Assembly (NCBI RefSeq): GCF_001719615.1
Contig: NZ_MDVX01000002.1
Location: 186,001 to 250,000 of the forward strand
Reading direction: 5' to 3'
From: Neptunicoccus sediminis
GTDB lineage: Bacteria > Pseudomonadota > Alphaproteobacteria > Rhodobacterales > Rhodobacteraceae
Length of the DNA: 64,000 nucleotides
Each line of letters begins with the position of its first letter. Position 1 is the stretch's first letter. The translations under genes and the position numbers were made by a program. This document shows, in pieces, positions 63,105-64,000 of the stretch. The notes under the pieces were generated by a model. The model was given only the letters and a program-made list of their open reading frames with translations, had not been told where the DNA came from and searched no databases.

Positions 63105-64000
63105 TCACAGTTCTGATTTGCGCTGTTTGATCATATTGCGTGCGATCACAAGCTGCTGGATCTGGGTCGTCCCCTCGTAGATCCTGAACAGTCGCACATC
63201 GCGGTAGAAGCGTTCGATTGCATATTCTGACATATAGCCTGCGCCACCGTGGATCTGAACGGCACGATCCGCCACCCGTCCGACCATTTCACTGGCATAC
63301 ATCTTGCAACAGGCCGCATCGGTGGTGACAACCTCGGCGCGGTCCTTGGCGCGGGCGGTTTCCAATACCATGCAACGGGCGGCAAAGGCTTCGGCGCGAC
63401 TGTCCGCCAGCATGGCCTGAACCAGCTGGAACTCGGCAATCGGCTGGCCGAACTGTTTGCGCTCCATCGCGTAATCCAGACTGTCCGCAATCAACCGCTC
63501 TGCCGCGCCGACGCAAACTGCCGAGATATGCAGCCGCCCGCGATCCAGAACCTTCATCGCGGTGCGGAACCCCTGCCCGGTTTTTTCGCCCAGCACCGCA
63601 GAAGCTGGCACGCGGCAGTTTTCAAAGATCACGTCACTGGTCAGCGAACCCTGTTGACCCATTTTTTTATCTACAGGCCCGATGCTCAGGCCCGGTGTGC
63701 CGGCCTCCACCAGAAAGGCAGTGATACTGCCTACAGGATTGTCGGGGTCTTCGGTGCGGGCAAACACAGTAAACAATCCGGCATGGGGCGCATTGGTGAT
63801 ATAGCGTTTGGTCCCATTCAGGATGAAATCATTCCCGTCGCGCCGTGCCGAGGTGCGCAGGGAGCGGGCATCCGAACCGGCCTCCGCTTCGGTCAGGGCG
63901 AAAGAGGCAATCATCTCGCCACTGGCTAGCTTGGGCAGGTAATTCTGCTTCTGGGCATCGGTCCCGTCCATGATCAGCCCCTGCGACCCGATACCGTTAT
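63105..64000 (-). CDS. Acyl-CoA dehydrogenase (N-terminal part outside window)
   Basis: The frame continues to the window end (NGIGSQGLIM precedes the first internal Met), so the gene is truncated at its 5' side. Visible are the middle beta domain (FALTEAEAGSDARS, FILNGTKRYITNA) and the C-terminal helical domain with the FAD/substrate region ending YEGTTQIQQLVIARNMIKQ. The Glu of YEGT is the usual catalytic base position of short/branched-chain enzymes. It oxidises acyl-CoA thioesters. The exact chain type is not determined. Confidence 0.93.
   Translation of the reverse strand, partial: NGIGSQGLIMDGTDAQKQNYLPKLASGEMIASFALTEAEAGSDARSLRTSARRDGNDFILNGTKRYITNAPHAGLFTVFARTEDPDNPVGSITAFLVEAGTPGLSIGPVDKKMGQQGSLTSDVIFENCRVPASAVLGEKTGQGFRTAMKVLDRGRLHISAVCVGAAERLIADSLDYAMERKQFGQPIAEFQLVQAMLADSRAEAFAARCMVLETARAKDRAEVVTTDAACCKMYASEMVGRVADRAVQIHGGAGYMSEYAIERFYRDVRLFRIYEGTTQIQQLVIARNMIKQRKSEL

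Noticed and set aside
1-64000. Signs of a mobile island, prophage, CRISPR array or defence system
   Set aside because: No integrase, transposase, terminal repeats, cas genes, spaced direct repeats or toxin-antitoxin pair were seen; the single tRNA-Gly has no attachment-site duplicate that I could find.

Overview
The window reads as a contiguous piece of a chromosome from an alphaproteobacterium of the Rhodobacterales (Roseobacter-type). The evidence is gene content and order: fused indolepyruvate oxidoreductase, purL-bolA-grxD, tkt/gap/pgk/class I aldolase beside ftsB and pdhABC with a lipoylated E1-beta, hflK-hflC-DUF2065-degP, accBC-aat followed by DUF2155, MlaD and an NDUFA12-like complex I subunit. 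No phage, insertion sequence, integrase, CRISPR array or rRNA was seen. Coding density is high. Coding regions are GC-rich in third positions, which produces many long antisense shadow frames.

Layout. Positions 1-3.4 kb hold a truncated membrane glycosyltransferase, a GntR/FCD regulator overlapping an FkbM methyltransferase, and a HAD hydrolase. Positions 3.4-9.1 kb hold a UbiH-type hydroxylase, the 1139-aa indolepyruvate ferredoxin oxidoreductase and a divergent LysR regulator with an inverted repeat between them. A likely small RNA with its own promoter, an anti-Shine-Dalgarno-like CCTCCC and a strong terminator lies at 9.2-9.34 kb. Positions 9.5-13.7 kb carry purL, bolA, a CGFS glutaredoxin and two convergently placed coiled-coil genes, one of them an extended ZapA. 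Positions 13.8-23.8 kb are a central-carbon block: tkt, gap, a 47-aa membrane protein, pgk, fda, ftsB and pdhABC. Two 19-bp-spaced TTAACGTTAA palindromes precede gap. Positions 23.8-32.5 kb carry degP, DUF2065, hflC, hflK, gor, rpiA, sdaA and thiamine pyrophosphokinase. Positions 32.6-46.1 kb carry a large unknown acidic protein, a GMC oxidoreductase, prfB, an aminotransferase, a DsbA-like protein, accB-accC-aat, DUF2155-MlaD-NDUFA12, a YdcF protein, an ABC exporter and tRNA-Gly(TCC).

From 46.2 to 63.0 kb lies a coherent, apparently uncharacterised carbohydrate-catabolism locus of four transcription units. One minus-strand unit encodes a ketose-3-epimerase-like protein, a second sugar isomerase/epimerase-type protein and a Gfo/Idh/MocA dehydrogenase. 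A plus-strand unit encodes another epimerase-like protein, a mandelate-racemase-type enolase, a GntR/FCD repressor and a 2-hydroxyacid dehydrogenase. A minus-strand unit encodes a CUT1 ABC importer with two ATPases and an extra 95-aa membrane protein. A second plus-strand unit encodes a split Tm-1 homologue (UPF0261 protein plus PEP-hydrolase-type protein), a 51-aa protein and an M24 peptidase-like protein. Three copies of TGGTNNNACCA sit in the two promoter regions between these units, which suggests one regulon run by the local GntR protein. The substrate cannot be read from the sequence. The window ends inside an acyl-CoA dehydrogenase gene.
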